A stretch of DNA of 64,000 nt from Przewalskia tangutica (taxonomy: Eukaryota; Streptophyta; Magnoliopsida; Solanales; Solanaceae): the NCBI GenBank assembly GCA_029844215.1, contig CM056736.1, positions 25,419,501 to 25,483,500 of the forward strand, read 5' to 3'. Within the stretch, counting starts at the first letter, position 1. The number at the start of each line of letters is the position of its first letter. Position numbers and translations under genes: made by a program. The notes under the pieces are model-generated. The model saw nothing but the letters and a program-made list of their open reading frames with translations, did no database searches and had not been told where the DNA came from. Below, piece after piece: positions 22,600 through 34,374 of this stretch.

Positions 22600-23640
22600 T
22601 CTAAGCCTATGCAACGGCTTCATCTATGTTTCGTCTATGCAACGGTGAACATCTGCATCGCGTCTATGCAACGACGCATTTCATTTAAGCCTATGCAACG
22701 GCTTCATCTATGTTTCGTCTACGCAACGACGAACATCTGCATCGCGTCTATGCAACGACGTCATTTCATCTAAGCCTATGCAAACGGCTTCATCTATGTC
22801 GTCTACGCAACGACGAGCATCTGCATCGCGTCTATGCAACGACGAGCATCTGCATCGCGTCTATGCAACGACGCATTTCATAAGTCTATGCAACGACTTC
22901 ATCTATGTTTCGTCTATGCAACGAAGAGCATCTGCATCGCGTCTATGCAACGACGCCATTTATAAGCCTATGCAACGGCTTCATCCATGTTTCGTCTATG
23001 CAACGACGAGCATCTGCATCGCGTTTATGCAACGACGCATTTCCTAAAAGCATATGCAACAGCTTCATCTATGTTTCGTCTATGCAACGACGAGCATATG
23101 CATCGCGTCTATGCAACGACGACATTTCATCTAAATCTATACAACGGCTTCATCTATGTTTCGTCTATGCAACGACGAACATCTGCATCGCGTCTATGCA
23201 ACGACGCATTTCATTTAAGTCTATACAACGGCTTCATCTATGTTTCGTCTACGCAACGACGAACATCTACATCGCGTCTATGCAACGATTCCATTTTATA
23301 AAAGCCTAAGCAACGACTTCATCCATATTTTGTCTATGCAACGACAAAAATCTGCATCGCGTCTATGCAACGACGCCATTTCATTTAAGCCTATGCAACG
23401 GCTTCATCCATGTTTCATCTATGCAACGACGAACATCTGCATCGCGTCTATGCAACGACGTCATTTCATTTAAGCCTATGCAACAGCTTCATCTATATTT
23501 CGTCTATGCAACGACGAACATCTGCATCGCGTCTATGCAACGACGCCCTTTCATCTAAGCCTATGCAACGGCTTCATCTATGTTTCGTTTATGCAACGAC
23601 GAACATCTGCACTGCGTCCAGAAACGACACAATCTTCGTT
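22600..23640 (+). repeat. 12-unit tandem array of ~84-bp units, each three ~28-bp subunits
   Basis: Each unit runs 'gcttcatctatgtttcgtc', 'tatgcaacgacgaacatctg', 'catcgcgtctatgcaacgac', 'gcatttcatctaagcc', so 'tatgcaacg' appears three times per unit, about 28 bases apart. Units start near 22617, 22700, 22786, 22896, 22977, 23061, 23145, 23230, 23315, 23400, 23485 and 23570. The third has one extra subunit of about 32 bp. Because 84 is divisible by three, long open stretches pass through the array in more than one frame; these are by-products. Confidence 0.92.
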
Positions 23641-23732
23641 TCCTTTACATTTTGACCTCGAGAACAAACACCCTAGAGGCATTTCAGAGAACAACACCCT
23701 GTCTTTTCCAGCATCCCATCGCAATTGTAACA

Positions 23733-23925
23733 CAGTGTCATCAAGATTCAACACTGGGACATATTTTTGAATAAGGTATTCATCCGTCCATAATTTTAGC
23801 ATCGCAGCAACCCAGTGTCCTCATAATTTGACACTGGGACAATTTTTAAATCTGCGTCAGCTTTGCTTTTTATTTTCGCATCACAACGACTCAGTGTCAT
23901 CATAATTCGACACTGGGACAATTTT
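23733..23925 (+). repeat. Three ~80-bp tandem units, each with a cagtgtc/gacactg hairpin
   Basis: Hairpins at 23733-23756 (cagtgt/acactg), 23811-23838 (cccagtgtc/gacactggg, perfect 9-base arms) and 23892-23915 (cagtgtc/gacactg), each followed by 'gggaca' and an AT-rich spacer. They lie between the 84-bp array and the 3' LTR. Confidence 0.8.
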
Positions 23926-24041
23926 GAGTCTGCATTAGCCCCACTTTTGAGTTATAGTTTATAAAACATGACAAAATTGGCTACAAGTCAACATCTTTGT
24001 CCGAAGACTCTTCCATCATCTCCGTACAAAGAGTGACATGC

Positions 24042-24295
24042 TGTTGACAGCTAATTTTGACCCATTTTTCGTATATTTATTGTAATTTTATGTGTTTTAG
24101 GACACCGCATTTTAATCATCATTTTTGCATTTTTTACATAATATTCTATGTTTATTTCTTCACAAAATGACATTGCATCTTTTATTTTAATTTAAGCATT
24201 ATGTCTTTGTTAATATTATGTTTCTATTATTATTATGTTTGCATCTCTTTAAATAATTAATTGGCATCCCGTTTTTATTTTAATTTTAATTAGGC
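24042..24295 (+). repeat. Tat-D 3' LTR, first part
   Basis: Starts 'tgttgacagctaatttt', matching 16966 onward, and breaks at the taggc target site (24291-24295) where Tekay-A entered. The weak purine tract before it is 'acaaagagtgaca' at about 24027-24039. Confidence 0.9.
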
Positions 24296-26867
24296 TGTCA
24301 CGACCCGACCCCGGATCCGTGACCGGTGCCTTGACCCGGGCACCCTTGTGACACAACATCTGAGAAAATCAGCGGAATATAAACTCAAAACAAAACAACC
24401 ATAATGGTATAAATAGTCTAGCCCAAAATGGCTATCCCAAAAGTACATCAAATTGAACAGTTATATCCTTAAACAACCCATGTTATGACAAGACTACAGG
24501 CCTCTAAGAATAAGTAACACTATGACGGGACAGGGCCCCGTCATGCCCCTGAATGTACAAAATATCACAACACCGGGGAGAACCATACCAAAAGTCGAGC
24601 TTAGAAGAAATGGAGCTCCCGACACTGAGTAAGAGATCCAGGAATGAGGATCTACCACCGCTTTCCTTACCTGCGGCATGAACGGCCCAGGAAGGGGGTC
24701 GACACAACGTATCAAGTATGTAAACCGGAAAATCAGAGTAATATCACAAGTCAAAGATAAGCCGAGTCATAGATAAAAATCAATTTCCTTGTGCCTTACT
24801 AACAATGAGTAACAAGTATAAAACTTATAGCATAAAAATAGGAGGCTCACGATCAAAACAGGTACCTCGCGTAGTATCGTTAGCCCTACTCCGGGACTAT
24901 TTCACCCGCGTGGGTCCCGTGGACCCGCATGAGGTCATCCGCCTCGTCATGGGACTATTTCACCCGCGTGGGACTATTTCACCGCGTGGATCCCGTGGAT
25001 CCGCAAGTACCATCGCCGTACTCGCGTGGGACTATTTCACCCGTGGATCCCGTGGTCCGATCCGCATGAGTGCAACCGCCGCTCGCATCATGGGTAGCAA
25101 ATCCATGGCATAGATAATAACCCGGGTTTACCAGTAATAATACAAATATATAACATAGCTCATCCGCTATCATACATAACATAAGCACTACCGCCTATCA
25201 TATCATACATAAGCACTACCGCTTATCATATCATACACAAGCACTACCGCTTATCATAACATAAGCAAGTTAAGAAATTCCCTAACTTCTTATTAACATT
25301 ATTAATATATCCTCTCATTTTAGTATCCTAAGGCACTAACATGTCTTTTAATAGAAAATTCGGGAATTCAACCCAAGTACCATGTACTTCTAACTTTTTA
25401 AGAAAAACTCTTTTTATACAAAGATTCCAAGATACTAATCACCATAGTATCAAGTTACAATTTCTTTTCAAAACAAGTCACATTTCCTTTTAGAAATATA
25501 ATAGGCTTCTAAATCAAGTGACTTCATTTCCTTTAAAACCTTAGGCAACCAATGCCTAAAAATCAATCCACCTTCCATAGTTTCAAATCCTTTACCCGTA
25601 CTTGTTTTAGTTAGAGTAAACCATTCTTTGTGAACCTTTCCAAAAACTAATATAACCAACTTCTCATAAAGTCATTATATTAGCGTTATACCTTTGTCAA
25701 ATACATTTTCCTTAAATCCAAAGGACTTATACTTTTGAAATGAAACAAGCATCATATACTTTAAAACAAGTGTAGATTATCAAATCTTGACATTATACCG
25801 CACTACATAGATACAACTACTCATGCTCAAGAGATAGGAAAGCTCTACATACCTCCTTGGTCAATCCACTTGCTAAGTCCAACTACCGCAAGTAATATGT
25901 CAACCTATAATAACCATAGTGTGTTTATTAACCTCTAATTCCAATGTAGAAATTCCAAATTCAAGTTATCAATTCCTAAGGAAAATTGGGCAGCATTTCC
26001 TTTGTTTCTACTCACTTTGCCACCTTTTCAAAGGCCGATTTTTCAACATTCAAACGCCTTATTAAGGCCCAACAACCAAACCAACACAAAGGGGATTACA
26101 CACCTAATCTTGGGTGTGTAAAATTCTGCCCCATAAGTTATAATAGTACACTTAACAATTCTAAGGTGGTTTTTTAGGCTACAACATGCTCATAATATTT
26201 CTTTAGCCAAATCCTTCATATTCAACCCACATTTCTAGCATGCAATGACTCTAAGAACATTATTTACCACCATAAGTATCTTCTTCATAACATGCAACTC
26301 TATAAACTAATAATAGAGGAAGAATCATTACCTTAGAGCTTTAGCCAAATTTTATCCAACAATTTGCTAGCCTTTCTACCAAGAATACCACCACCACCAC
26401 CTTCACAAGCTAGCCACAAGCTTCCTTCTTGTCTTTTAATTTTTCAGATTTTTCTTAAGGCTAGAATCCTCTTGGATTTTTAGAGAGAAGGAGGAGCTTG
26501 AAATATTTAGAGAGAAGGAAAAGGTTTTTCAAAGAGAGAGATGACAAATGACCAAGTCTTTAAGACTTGGTCAATATCTTGCATGTAAAAATCAGAGGGG
26601 ACACTTGTCCCCACTGTGCCCTTCCAAAATAAAAATCGACTTTTCCTAAGTTTTCACGATTTCGCTTCTCGGCGCGCGGCTTCCTGGCCATGGCCGCAAA
26701 TCTGCGAACCTCGGATCTTCCGCGCGACACTGCCTTCCCGCGGCTGAAACTTCAGCGACCCCTCAGGTTTCGCGCCGCGCGCCTACGATGCGTCTTGCGC
26801 GCGGCCACACTCGGCGCGCAAGGCCGCTGAGACCGACCGAGGTCCCACTTCAACCACTGGTATAACA
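24296..26867 (-). repeat. Tekay-A 3' LTR
   Basis: 2572 bp. On the minus strand it starts TGTTATACCAG and ends GGTCGTGACA. AT-rich core, GC-rich ends. Inside, on the plus strand, are about five 'gggactatttcaccc' repeats (24893-25045) and three ~32-bp repeats with 'agcactaccgcttatcat' (25180-25255). Confidence 0.93.
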
Positions 26868-26882
26868 TTCTCCCTTAGAAAC
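26868..26882 (-). promoter_or_regulatory. Polypurine tract of Tekay-A
   Basis: On the minus strand 'ttctaagggagaa' lies next to the 3' LTR start, preceded by the inverted cattcg..cgaatg motif also found in the other Tekay elements. Confidence 0.75.
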
Positions 26883-26991
26883 ATTCGTCCCGAATGTTCC
26901 TAAGCTAGCTTACTCAAATTACAATATCGGTATAGACTCAAATAAAGACGCTTCACACGGCCACAACAAAACTCAAGCATAAATACTAAAT

Positions 26992-27408
26992 TTAAAGACC
27001 AACAATTTTAGAACGTGGGTTACCTGGAGGTATAGGGAATAAGTGAGGATATTTCTTCTTCATGTCATCCTCCGCTTCCCACGTCATTTCCTCCCTGTTC
27101 ACATTCCGCCATAGGACCTTGACGGAAGCCACGTCTTTCGTCCGAAGTCGTCTAACCTGACGATCGAGTATCGCTATGGGACTCTCCTCATACGATAACT
27201 CCTCTGTCACTAGGACATTCTGAACCGGGTGCACTCTAGATGGATCTCCAATACATTTCCGTAACATGGACACATGGAAAACTGGATGTACCGCCTCCAG
27301 ATCGGACGGCAGATCCAACTCATAAGCAACCTTGCCTACCCTCCGGACAATCTGGTAAGGCCCAATGTACCTTGGGCTAAGCTTCCCCTTCTTTCCAAAT
27401 CTCATCAC
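26992..27408 (-). pseudogene. Tekay-A integrase C-terminus with chromodomain
   Basis: A 138-residue open stretch. It begins MMRFGKKGKLSPRYIGPYQI, the integrase C-terminal GPY/F module, then VHPVFHVSMLRKC, then a chromodomain-like tail at residues ~77-122 (IAILDRQVRRLRTKDVASVK, VLWRN, EEMTWEAEDDMKKKYPHLF). A chromodomain at the integrase end defines chromoviruses and is thought to steer insertion to particular chromatin. It overlaps the upstream integrase frame with a frameshift near 27400. Confidence 0.85.
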
Positions 27409-28334
27409 GCCGCCGTGGCGATACCTTTAGAAAAACCCAATCACCTAACTCAAATTCCAAGTGTCGACGCCGATGATCTGCATACGACTTCTGCCGACTC
27501 TGAGCTGCCAACAACCGCTCCTGGATAAGCTTCACCTTATCCACTTCCTGCTGAACTAAGTCTGGCCCGACCAACTGGACTTCTCCCACCTCGAACCAGC
27601 CTATAGGTGATCTGCACTTCCTCCCGTATAAGGCCTCATAAGGCGCCATCTGAATCCCGGAATGGTAGCTGTTGTTGTAAGCAAACTCCACAAGAGGCAA
27701 ATGATCCTCCCAGCTACCCCTGAAATCAATAACACAAGCCCGCAGCATATCCTCAAGTGTCTGGATAGTGCGCTTCGGCCGTCCGTCGATGCGAGGATGA
27801 AATGTCGTCTTGAGACTCACCCGTGTCCCTAATCCCTTCTGAAATGACCTCCAGAAGTTAGCCGAGAACTGGGCTCCTCTATCTGATATAATCGACACCG
27901 GGACACCGTGCAGTCTCACAATCTCTCTAATATATAATCAGGCATAGTCCTCACCGAAACGTCGCTCGACCGGAAGAAATGGGCTGATTTTGTCACCGTC
28001 GAAAATCACCCAAATGGAATCACGCTTCCCTCGAGTGGTAGGTAGTCTGTAATAAAATCCATATTTATCACCTCCCACTTCCAGTCGGAATATCAATATC
28101 TCGCAACAGCACCAACACGGTGCTCTATCTTAACCTGGCGACAATTCGCACGCGTGCTACGAACTCCGCAACGCCCTCTTTAGGCCATCCCACTAATACA
28201 CGACCGAGGTCACGATACATTTTAGTCGATCCGGATGAATAGAATAACGAAGCGTGTGCCTCGCCGAGAATCTGTGACGAAGTCTGTCACATCGGAACAC
28301 ACAACCGGCCTCGAATCGTAGCACCTCATCAGCG
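27377..28334 (-). pseudogene. Tekay-A integrase core
   Basis: The 180-residue open stretch 27377-27919 holds the second catalytic Asp (SIISDRGAQF), the region of the third acidic residue (FHPRIDGRPKRTIQTLEDML, where the usual Glu of the QAERT motif reads Lys), then EFAYNNSYHSGIQMAPYEAL and YGRKCRSPIGWFEV. The N-terminal half (zinc finger and first Asp, 27920-28334) is scrambled by frameshifts in GC-rich DNA. By established family knowledge it catalyses cDNA integration; here it is broken. Confidence 0.85.
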
Positions 28335-28990
28335 CTACCTCAAATGAACTTCTCTCTTTACGAACAGCGGCATCTGCATGCACCAAAATCGGATCCTCAT
28401 CGCCGCCTCTTCACCTCGCCGACGATGGAAGACTCGGCAACCTCTCGAACCCGTCGTCACCAGAATCAACCAAACGAACCCCAGGCTCGCTAGCTGATGT
28501 AACTCTCGGACCATATCCCTTTTCTCTGGCTGAACAATAGACAGACTACCCATCGATCTGCGACTAAGGGCATCTACAACTACATTGGCCTTCCCTGGGT
28601 GGTATAAAATATCAACATCGTAATCCTTAAGTAGCTCCAACCACCGTCTCTGCCGCAAGTTCAGTTCCTGGTCAAGATGTCGAGACTCTTGTGGTCTGTG
28701 TAGATGTCCACGTGAACTCCATATAAATAATGCCTCCAGATCTTCAAGGCATGAATCACAGCTGCCAACTCCAGGTCATGTGTGGGATAGTTCTTCTCAT
28801 GCTTCCTAAGCTGTCGAGATGCATGCTTATAACCTTCGTCTGCGTCAAAGACGCACTCCAAGCCGACACCGACGTCACAATAAACCACATATCCATCTAA
28901 ACCCTCTGGAAGAGTAAGAACTGGGGCGGTCGTCAACCTCTCCTTTAGCAATTGGAAACTTTCCTCACAAGTATCCGTCCACCGGAACAT
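28335..28990 (-). pseudogene. Tekay-A RNase H
   Basis: 28661-28990 reads FRWTDTCEESFQLLKERLTT, GYVVYCDVGVGLECV (usual CDAS altered to CDVG), HASRQLRKHEKNYPTHDLEL, RHYLYGVHVDIYTDHKSL. The next open stretch, 28335-28658, starts with QRRWLELLKDYDVDILYHPG and KANVVVDALSRR, the RNase H/integrase linker, then loses frame. Confidence 0.88.
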
Positions 28991-30077
28991 AGCGCTTTCC
29001 GAGTCGCCTTAGTCAAAATAAATAAAGCAAACTTTTCCACAAACCTCGATAATAGCCTGCAAGGCCCAAAGCTGCGCACTGTCGGTGTAGCTGGTGCAGG
29101 CCAAGTCTTGATCGCTCAATCTTAGCTGTATCAACCCGAATACCATCGGCCCCGATAACATGCCCCAAGAAAGCCACTGAAGCTAACCAGAACTCGCATT
29201 TCGAGAACTTGGCATACAACTGCCGGTCTCGGAGGACTCCCAATACCGTCCTCAAATGATTTGTATGCTCCTGCTCTGTGCGCGAATACACCAAGATATC
29301 ATCAATAAACACTATAACGAACATATCCAAGAATGGCACGAACACCCTATTCATCAAATCCATGAATCGCTTTGGGCGTTGTCGGCCCGAAAGACATCAC
29401 TGAACTCATAGTGCCCATACCGGTCCCGAATGCGATCTTTGGGATGTCTATCTCTCTAACTCGCACTGATGATAACTGCATCGCAGTCTATCTTGGAAAA
29501 ACATTTTGCACCCCGCAATCGGTCAAACAAATCGTCAATCCCGGGAGGATACATTCTTGATAGTAACCTTGTTCAGCTGCCTGTAATCAATACACATACG
29601 CAGCGTCCCATCCTTCTTCTTTACAAATAACACTGGCGCCCCCCACGGAGAAACACTTGGCCTAATAAAGCCTTTCTCCAGCAAATCTTTCAGCTGATCC
29701 TTCAATTCCTTCAACTCGGCCGGTGCCATCCTGTATGGCGGAATAGATATCGGTCGAGTGTCTGGTGCCAAATCGATGCAAAACTCAATCTCCCTCTCAG
29801 GAGGGATACCCGGAAGCTCGTCTGGGAATACGTCTGGAAACTCTCTAACAACCGGATCGAAGGTCGGTATCTCACCTCGATTTCGAATACCGAACCAAAT
29901 GGTAGATATACCCTTCCGCACCATCTTCCTAGCCTTGAGGTAAGAAATAAACCTACCGCCGGCGATGCAAAGATTCCCTTCCACTCGATAAGGCTCACCA
30001 GAAACCGGAACCGAACTAACCTCTCTGCGGTCCACATTGGCATAGCAAGACGCTAGCCAATCCATACCCATAATCAC
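28991..30077 (-). pseudogene. Tekay-A reverse transcriptase
   Basis: The upstream block 29535-30077 contains GMDWLASCYANVD (protease end), FPDVFPDELPGIPPEREIEF, MAPAELKELKDQLKDLLEKG, FVKKKDGTLRMCIDYRQLNK. A frameshifted gap follows (29364-29534), then 29013-29363 with MDLMNRVFVPFLDMFVIVFI and the catalytic FIDDILVYS. The gap corresponds to the fingers/palm region; small losses in GC-rich words account for the broken frame. The FIDD aspartates are intact. Confidence 0.9.
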
Positions 30078-30409
30078 ATCAAGTCTGTCATATCCAACTC
30101 TATCAAGTCAGCTAGAGTCTGACGACCATCTATAGTCACTGGGCAAGCCTTATATACCCGCTCAGCTACCACCGAAGCACCTACCGGCGTAGCCACCTCA
30201 AAGGATTCTATGGACTCGGGCTCTATCCTTATTCTACCAGTAATATGAGGAGATATATAGGACAAGGTAGAACCCGGATCTATCAAAGCATAAACATCAC
30301 AGCAAGAGACCAACAATGTACCTGTGACGACATCAGGTGACGCCTCCTGGTCTGGCGGTGGACATAGCATAAATGCGGTTCTGAGGACCGCTGAATCGAA
30401 CCCCGCCAC
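30074..30409 (-). pseudogene. Tekay-A aspartic protease
   Basis: A 111-residue open stretch with YALIDPGSTLSYIS as active site, then EVATPVGASVVAERVYK and TLADLIELDMTD. It overlaps the start of the RT block by four bases in another frame, so a one- or two-base change separates them. DPGST matches the Tekay/Del family. Confidence 0.87.
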
Positions 30410-31650
30410 GACCCTGCGCGGCTGTTGGCCGTGAACACCTGCTCCGGCGCCCCATCAAGATGAAGACTCAAGAATCAACTCGCTTACCGAGCCATGGCAC
30501 TCCCGCCGCCTCTGGACGGACAATCTCTCTTCAAATGGCCCTGCTGGCCACAATATTAACAAGCTCCTGGAGGAATACGACACTTCTATAATGGCAATCA
30601 CCACATCGACCACCGAGGCATGGGGCCTCATCTCGACCGAACTCGGTCCTCCGAAAACCCGAAGCCACGGAACCCCGTCCCGCTCCCGAATACTCAGACG
30701 TCCGAAGATGGTGGTGGAGCGCTCTGACCGGCCGTGGTGCAAATCTGGTCTCTTTGGGGTTGTCTACCCTAAAACTACCGAGGACCTGCTGTCCCGCCTC
30801 TTCTGGCGATACTGCCGATTCGTCGGCCCTGCGTTCTCACACCTGCAGTGCATGTGCTGCGCGGCAATGTCCATGCCCGGCTGAAGAGCCACCCCCGAGC
30901 AACTCTCGGCCAAGTGATCATCGAGTCCTGTGACATAGCGGTGCACCCTGTCCTCCATGTCTGCTACCAAAGCGGGCACATACCTAGCCAATGAATCAAA
31001 CTCCATGTTGTATTCCCGGACCGTCCGCCCATTCTGTCTCAGCGTCAAAAACCTATCGGCCCGAGCCCTCCTCATCTGCGGAGGCAAGAAATGGCCAAGT
31101 AACGCCTCTGAGAACTCGTCCCAAACAGCTGGAAGCGCATGCTCCCCCCGGGACAGTTCCCATGAATCATACCAGTCAACTGCAGTGTCCCGCAGCCGAT
31201 GCGAACCTAGTACCACCGACTCGGTCTCCGAAGCCCCGATCACCCTCATGATCCTGCAATCGTTTGATGAACTCCGAGATCATCCTCGTGCCTCGACCCA
31301 TAAAACTCGCGGATCGCAACTCAAAAGTCCTCGCCTCGTTAGCTTGACTGCGTTTGAACTACGGCAATGGAGCTGCTGTCTCACTATCCTCGTATTCGCC
31401 ACAATCTCGGCTAGTAATCGCCATCTCCTTGTAGCCATATCCTGCGCCCCGGCCTTTGGAGGCTCGTACGCGGTCTCGATGGCCGCCGCTTTCGCACTCT
31501 CTGGGTTGGCGGCGTGGTAGAACTCATTGTCTGAAACACCTCATCCGTAAGTGAGCTCGTGCCTCGTAACCCTCGGTGCCTACTAGTAGTTCCTCCACCG
31601 CTTTGCCTTGCCGCCGCGGTCGCGCTGCGTGAGGCATAACGGATACACAC
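30410..31650 (-). pseudogene. Tekay-A gag
   Basis: The gag domain lies in the open stretch 30764-31249 (161 residues) with DTAVDWYDSWELSRG, AVWDEFSEALLGHFLPPQMR and EYNMEFDSLARYVP. The zinc knuckle is at 30520-30561 on the minus strand: C, then a TAA stop where a residue belongs, then YCGQQGHLKRDC, so the CCHC box is complete apart from the stop. The start is near 31635-31650 but the first 100 residues are out of frame. Confidence 0.85.
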
Positions 31651-31824
31651 AAAGTTTACGTCGGAGGAAATTCAACCTATAACACGCCTCTATTGCACGA
31701 TCTTAGAGTGAAATAAATGGAAACCAATCCTAAATATCCTGTAGCCTCACGATTATAGATGTGGTGCACAACACACGATAATCAAGACTACTAGATACGG
31801 CTTGTAGACCCTTCCGAGGATTAG

Positions 31825-31836
31825 CGCTCGATACCA
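31825..31836 (-). promoter_or_regulatory. Primer-binding site of Tekay-A (initiator tRNA-Met type)
   Basis: On the minus strand 'tggtatcgagcg' follows the 5' LTR end after 'aaaag'. One base (A) is missing relative to the usual tggtatcagagc, the same change as in Tekay-B. Confidence 0.8.
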
Positions 31837-31840
31837 CTTT

Positions 31841-34369
31841 TGTCACGACCGGATCGTGGCCGTGCCTGACCGGGCACCTCGTGACACAACATCGAGAAAA
31901 CCAATGAATATAAACTCAAAACAAAACAACCATAATGGTATAAATAGTCTAGCCCAAAATGGCTATCCCAAAAGTACATCAAATTGAGCAGTTATATCCT
32001 TAAACAACCCAGTTATGACAAGACTACGTGCCTAAGAATAAGTAACACTATGACGGGACAGGGCCGTCGCCCCTGAATGTACAAAATATCACAACACCGG
32101 AGAACCATACCAAAAGTCGAGCTCAGAAGAAATGGAGCTCCCGACACTGAGTAAGAGATCCTAGGAATGAGGATCTACCACACTTTCCACTTACTGCGGT
32201 ATGAACGCGACCCCAGGAAAGTCGACACAACGTACCAAGTATGTAAAGCGGAAAATCAGTAGTAATATCACAAGTCAAAGATAATTTGAGTCATAGATAA
32301 AAATCAATTTCCTTGCTGTGCCTTACTAACAATGAGAGTAACAAGTATAAAACTTATAGCATAAAAATAGGAGGCTCACGATCAAAACAGGTACCTCGCG
32401 TAGTATCGTTAGCGATCCTACTCGGGACTATTTCACCCGCATGGGTCCCGTGGACCCGCGTGAGGTCATCCGCCTCGTCATGGGACTATTTCACCCTCAT
32501 GGGACTATATCACCCGCATGGATCCTGTGGATCCGCATGAGTACCATCGACGTACTCGCATGGGACTATTTCACCCGCATGGATCCCGTGTCGGGATCCG
32601 CATGAGTGCAAGCGCGCACTCGCATCATGGGTAGCAAATCCATGGCATAGATAATAACCCGGGTTTACCAGTAATAATACAAATATATAACATAGCTCAT
32701 CCTATCATACATAACATAAGCACTACCGGCTATCATATCATAAATAACCACTACCGTACTATAATATCATACAAAAGAAATACCAGCTTATCATAACATA
32801 AGCAAGTTAAGATATGCCCTAAATTTTTATTAACATTATTAATATATCCTCTCATTTTAGTATCCTAAGGCACTAACATGTCTTTTAATAGAAAATTCGG
32901 GAATTCAACCCAAGTACCATGTACTTCTAACTTTTTAAGAAAAACTTTTTTTATACAAAGATTTCAAGATACTAATCACCATAGTATCAAGTTACAATTT
33001 CTTTTCAAAACAAGTCACATTTCCTTTTAGAAATATAATAGGCTTCTAAATCAAGTGACTTCATTTCCTTTAAAACCTTAGGCAACCAATGCCTAAAAAT
33101 CAATCCACCTTCCATAGTTTCAAATCCTTTACCCGTACTTGTTTTAGTTAGAGTAAACCATTCTTTGTGAACCTTTCCAAAAACTAATATAACCAACTTC
33201 TCATAAAGTCATTATATTAGCGTTATACCTTTGTCAAATACATTTTCCTTAAATCCAAAGGACTTATACTTTTGAAATGAAACAAGCATCATATACTTTA
33301 AAACAAGTGTAGATTATCAAATCTTGTACGTATACCGTACTACATAGATACAACTACTCATGCTCAAGAGATAGGAAAGCTCTACATACCTCCTTGGTCA
33401 ATCCACTTGCTAAGTCCAACTACCGCAAGTAATATGTCAACCTATAATAACCATAGTGTGTTTATTAACCTCTAATTCCAATGTAGAAATTCCAAATTCA
33501 AGTTATCAATTCCTAAGGAAAATTGGGCAGCATTTCCTTTGTTTCTACTCACTTTGCCACCTTTTCAAAGGCCGATTTTTCAACAATCAAACGCCTTATT
33601 AAGGCCCAACAACCAAACCAACACAAAGGGGATTACACACCTAATCTTGGGTGTGTAAAATTCTGCCCCATAAGTTATAATAGTACACTTAACAATTCTA
33701 AGGTTATTTTTTTTAGGCTACAACATGCTCATAATATTTCTTTAGCCAAATCCTTCATATTCAACCCACATTTCTAGCATGCAATGACTCTAAGAACATT
33801 ATTTACCACCATAAGTATCTTCTTCATAACATGCAACTCTATAAACTAATAATAGAGGAAGAATCATTACCTTAGAGCTTTAGCCAAATTTTATCCAACA
33901 ATTTGCTAGCCTTTCTACCAAGAATACCACCACCACCACCTTCACAAGCTAGCCACAAGCTTCCTTCTTGTCTTTTAATTTTTGATTTTCTTAAGGCTAG
34001 AATCCTCTTGGATTTTTAGAGAGAAGGAGGAGCTTGAAATATTTAGAGAGAAGGAAAAGGTTTTTCAAAGAGAGAGATGACAAATGACCAAGTCTTTAAG
34101 ACTTGGTCAATATATTGCATGTAAAAATCAGATGGGGACACTTGTCCCCACTCGTGCCCTTCCAAAATAAAAATCGACTTTTCCTAAGTTTTTCACGATT
34201 TCGCCTCGGCCTCGCTTCCCGGCCGCGCCGCATAACTCGCGAACCCTTGGATCTTAGGCGCCGGCCATGAAACTTCAGCGACCCTCAGTTTTCCACGCGG
34301 CCTACAATTACCTGTCTTGGCGCGCGGCCAGAGACCACGGCCGAGTCCCACTAACCACGGGGTATAACA
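31841..34369 (-). repeat. Tekay-A 5' LTR
   Basis: 2529 bp, collinear with 24296-26867. The AT-rich core (32800-34140 against 25262-26600) is almost identical, while the GC-rich ends and the 'gggactatttcaccc' repeat block differ by many small indels. Confidence 0.93.
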
Positions 34370-34374
34370 TAGGC

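Larger units (their letters stand above)
24291..34374 (-). mobile_element. Tekay-A: full-length chromodomain Ty3/gypsy element in the Tat-D 3' LTR
   Basis: The element itself is 24296-34369 (10,074 bp). The perfect 5-bp duplication taggc flanks it at 24291-24295 and 34370-34374; the uninterrupted site is visible in the 5' LTR of Tat-D at about 17213. On the minus strand the order is 5' LTR (34369-31841), PBS, gag, protease, RT, RNase H, integrase with chromodomain, PPT, 3' LTR (26867-24296). Coding regions carry many frameshifts, mostly in GC-rich motifs. Not active as read. Confidence 0.95.

Noticed and set aside
22778..23655. Overlapping open frames with repeated CNDEHLHRVYATT-like peptides
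   Set aside because: They arise because the ~84-bp repeat is divisible by three and lacks stops in several frames; no start context, no family, more than one frame open at once.
30957..31520. 187-codon plus-strand frame
   Set aside because: Antisense to the Tekay-A gag gene, which shows gag motifs on the minus strand.
33005..33196. 63-codon minus-strand frame present identically at 25468-25659
   Set aside because: Conserved only because both lie in the two LTRs of Tekay-A; no family or context supports a protein.
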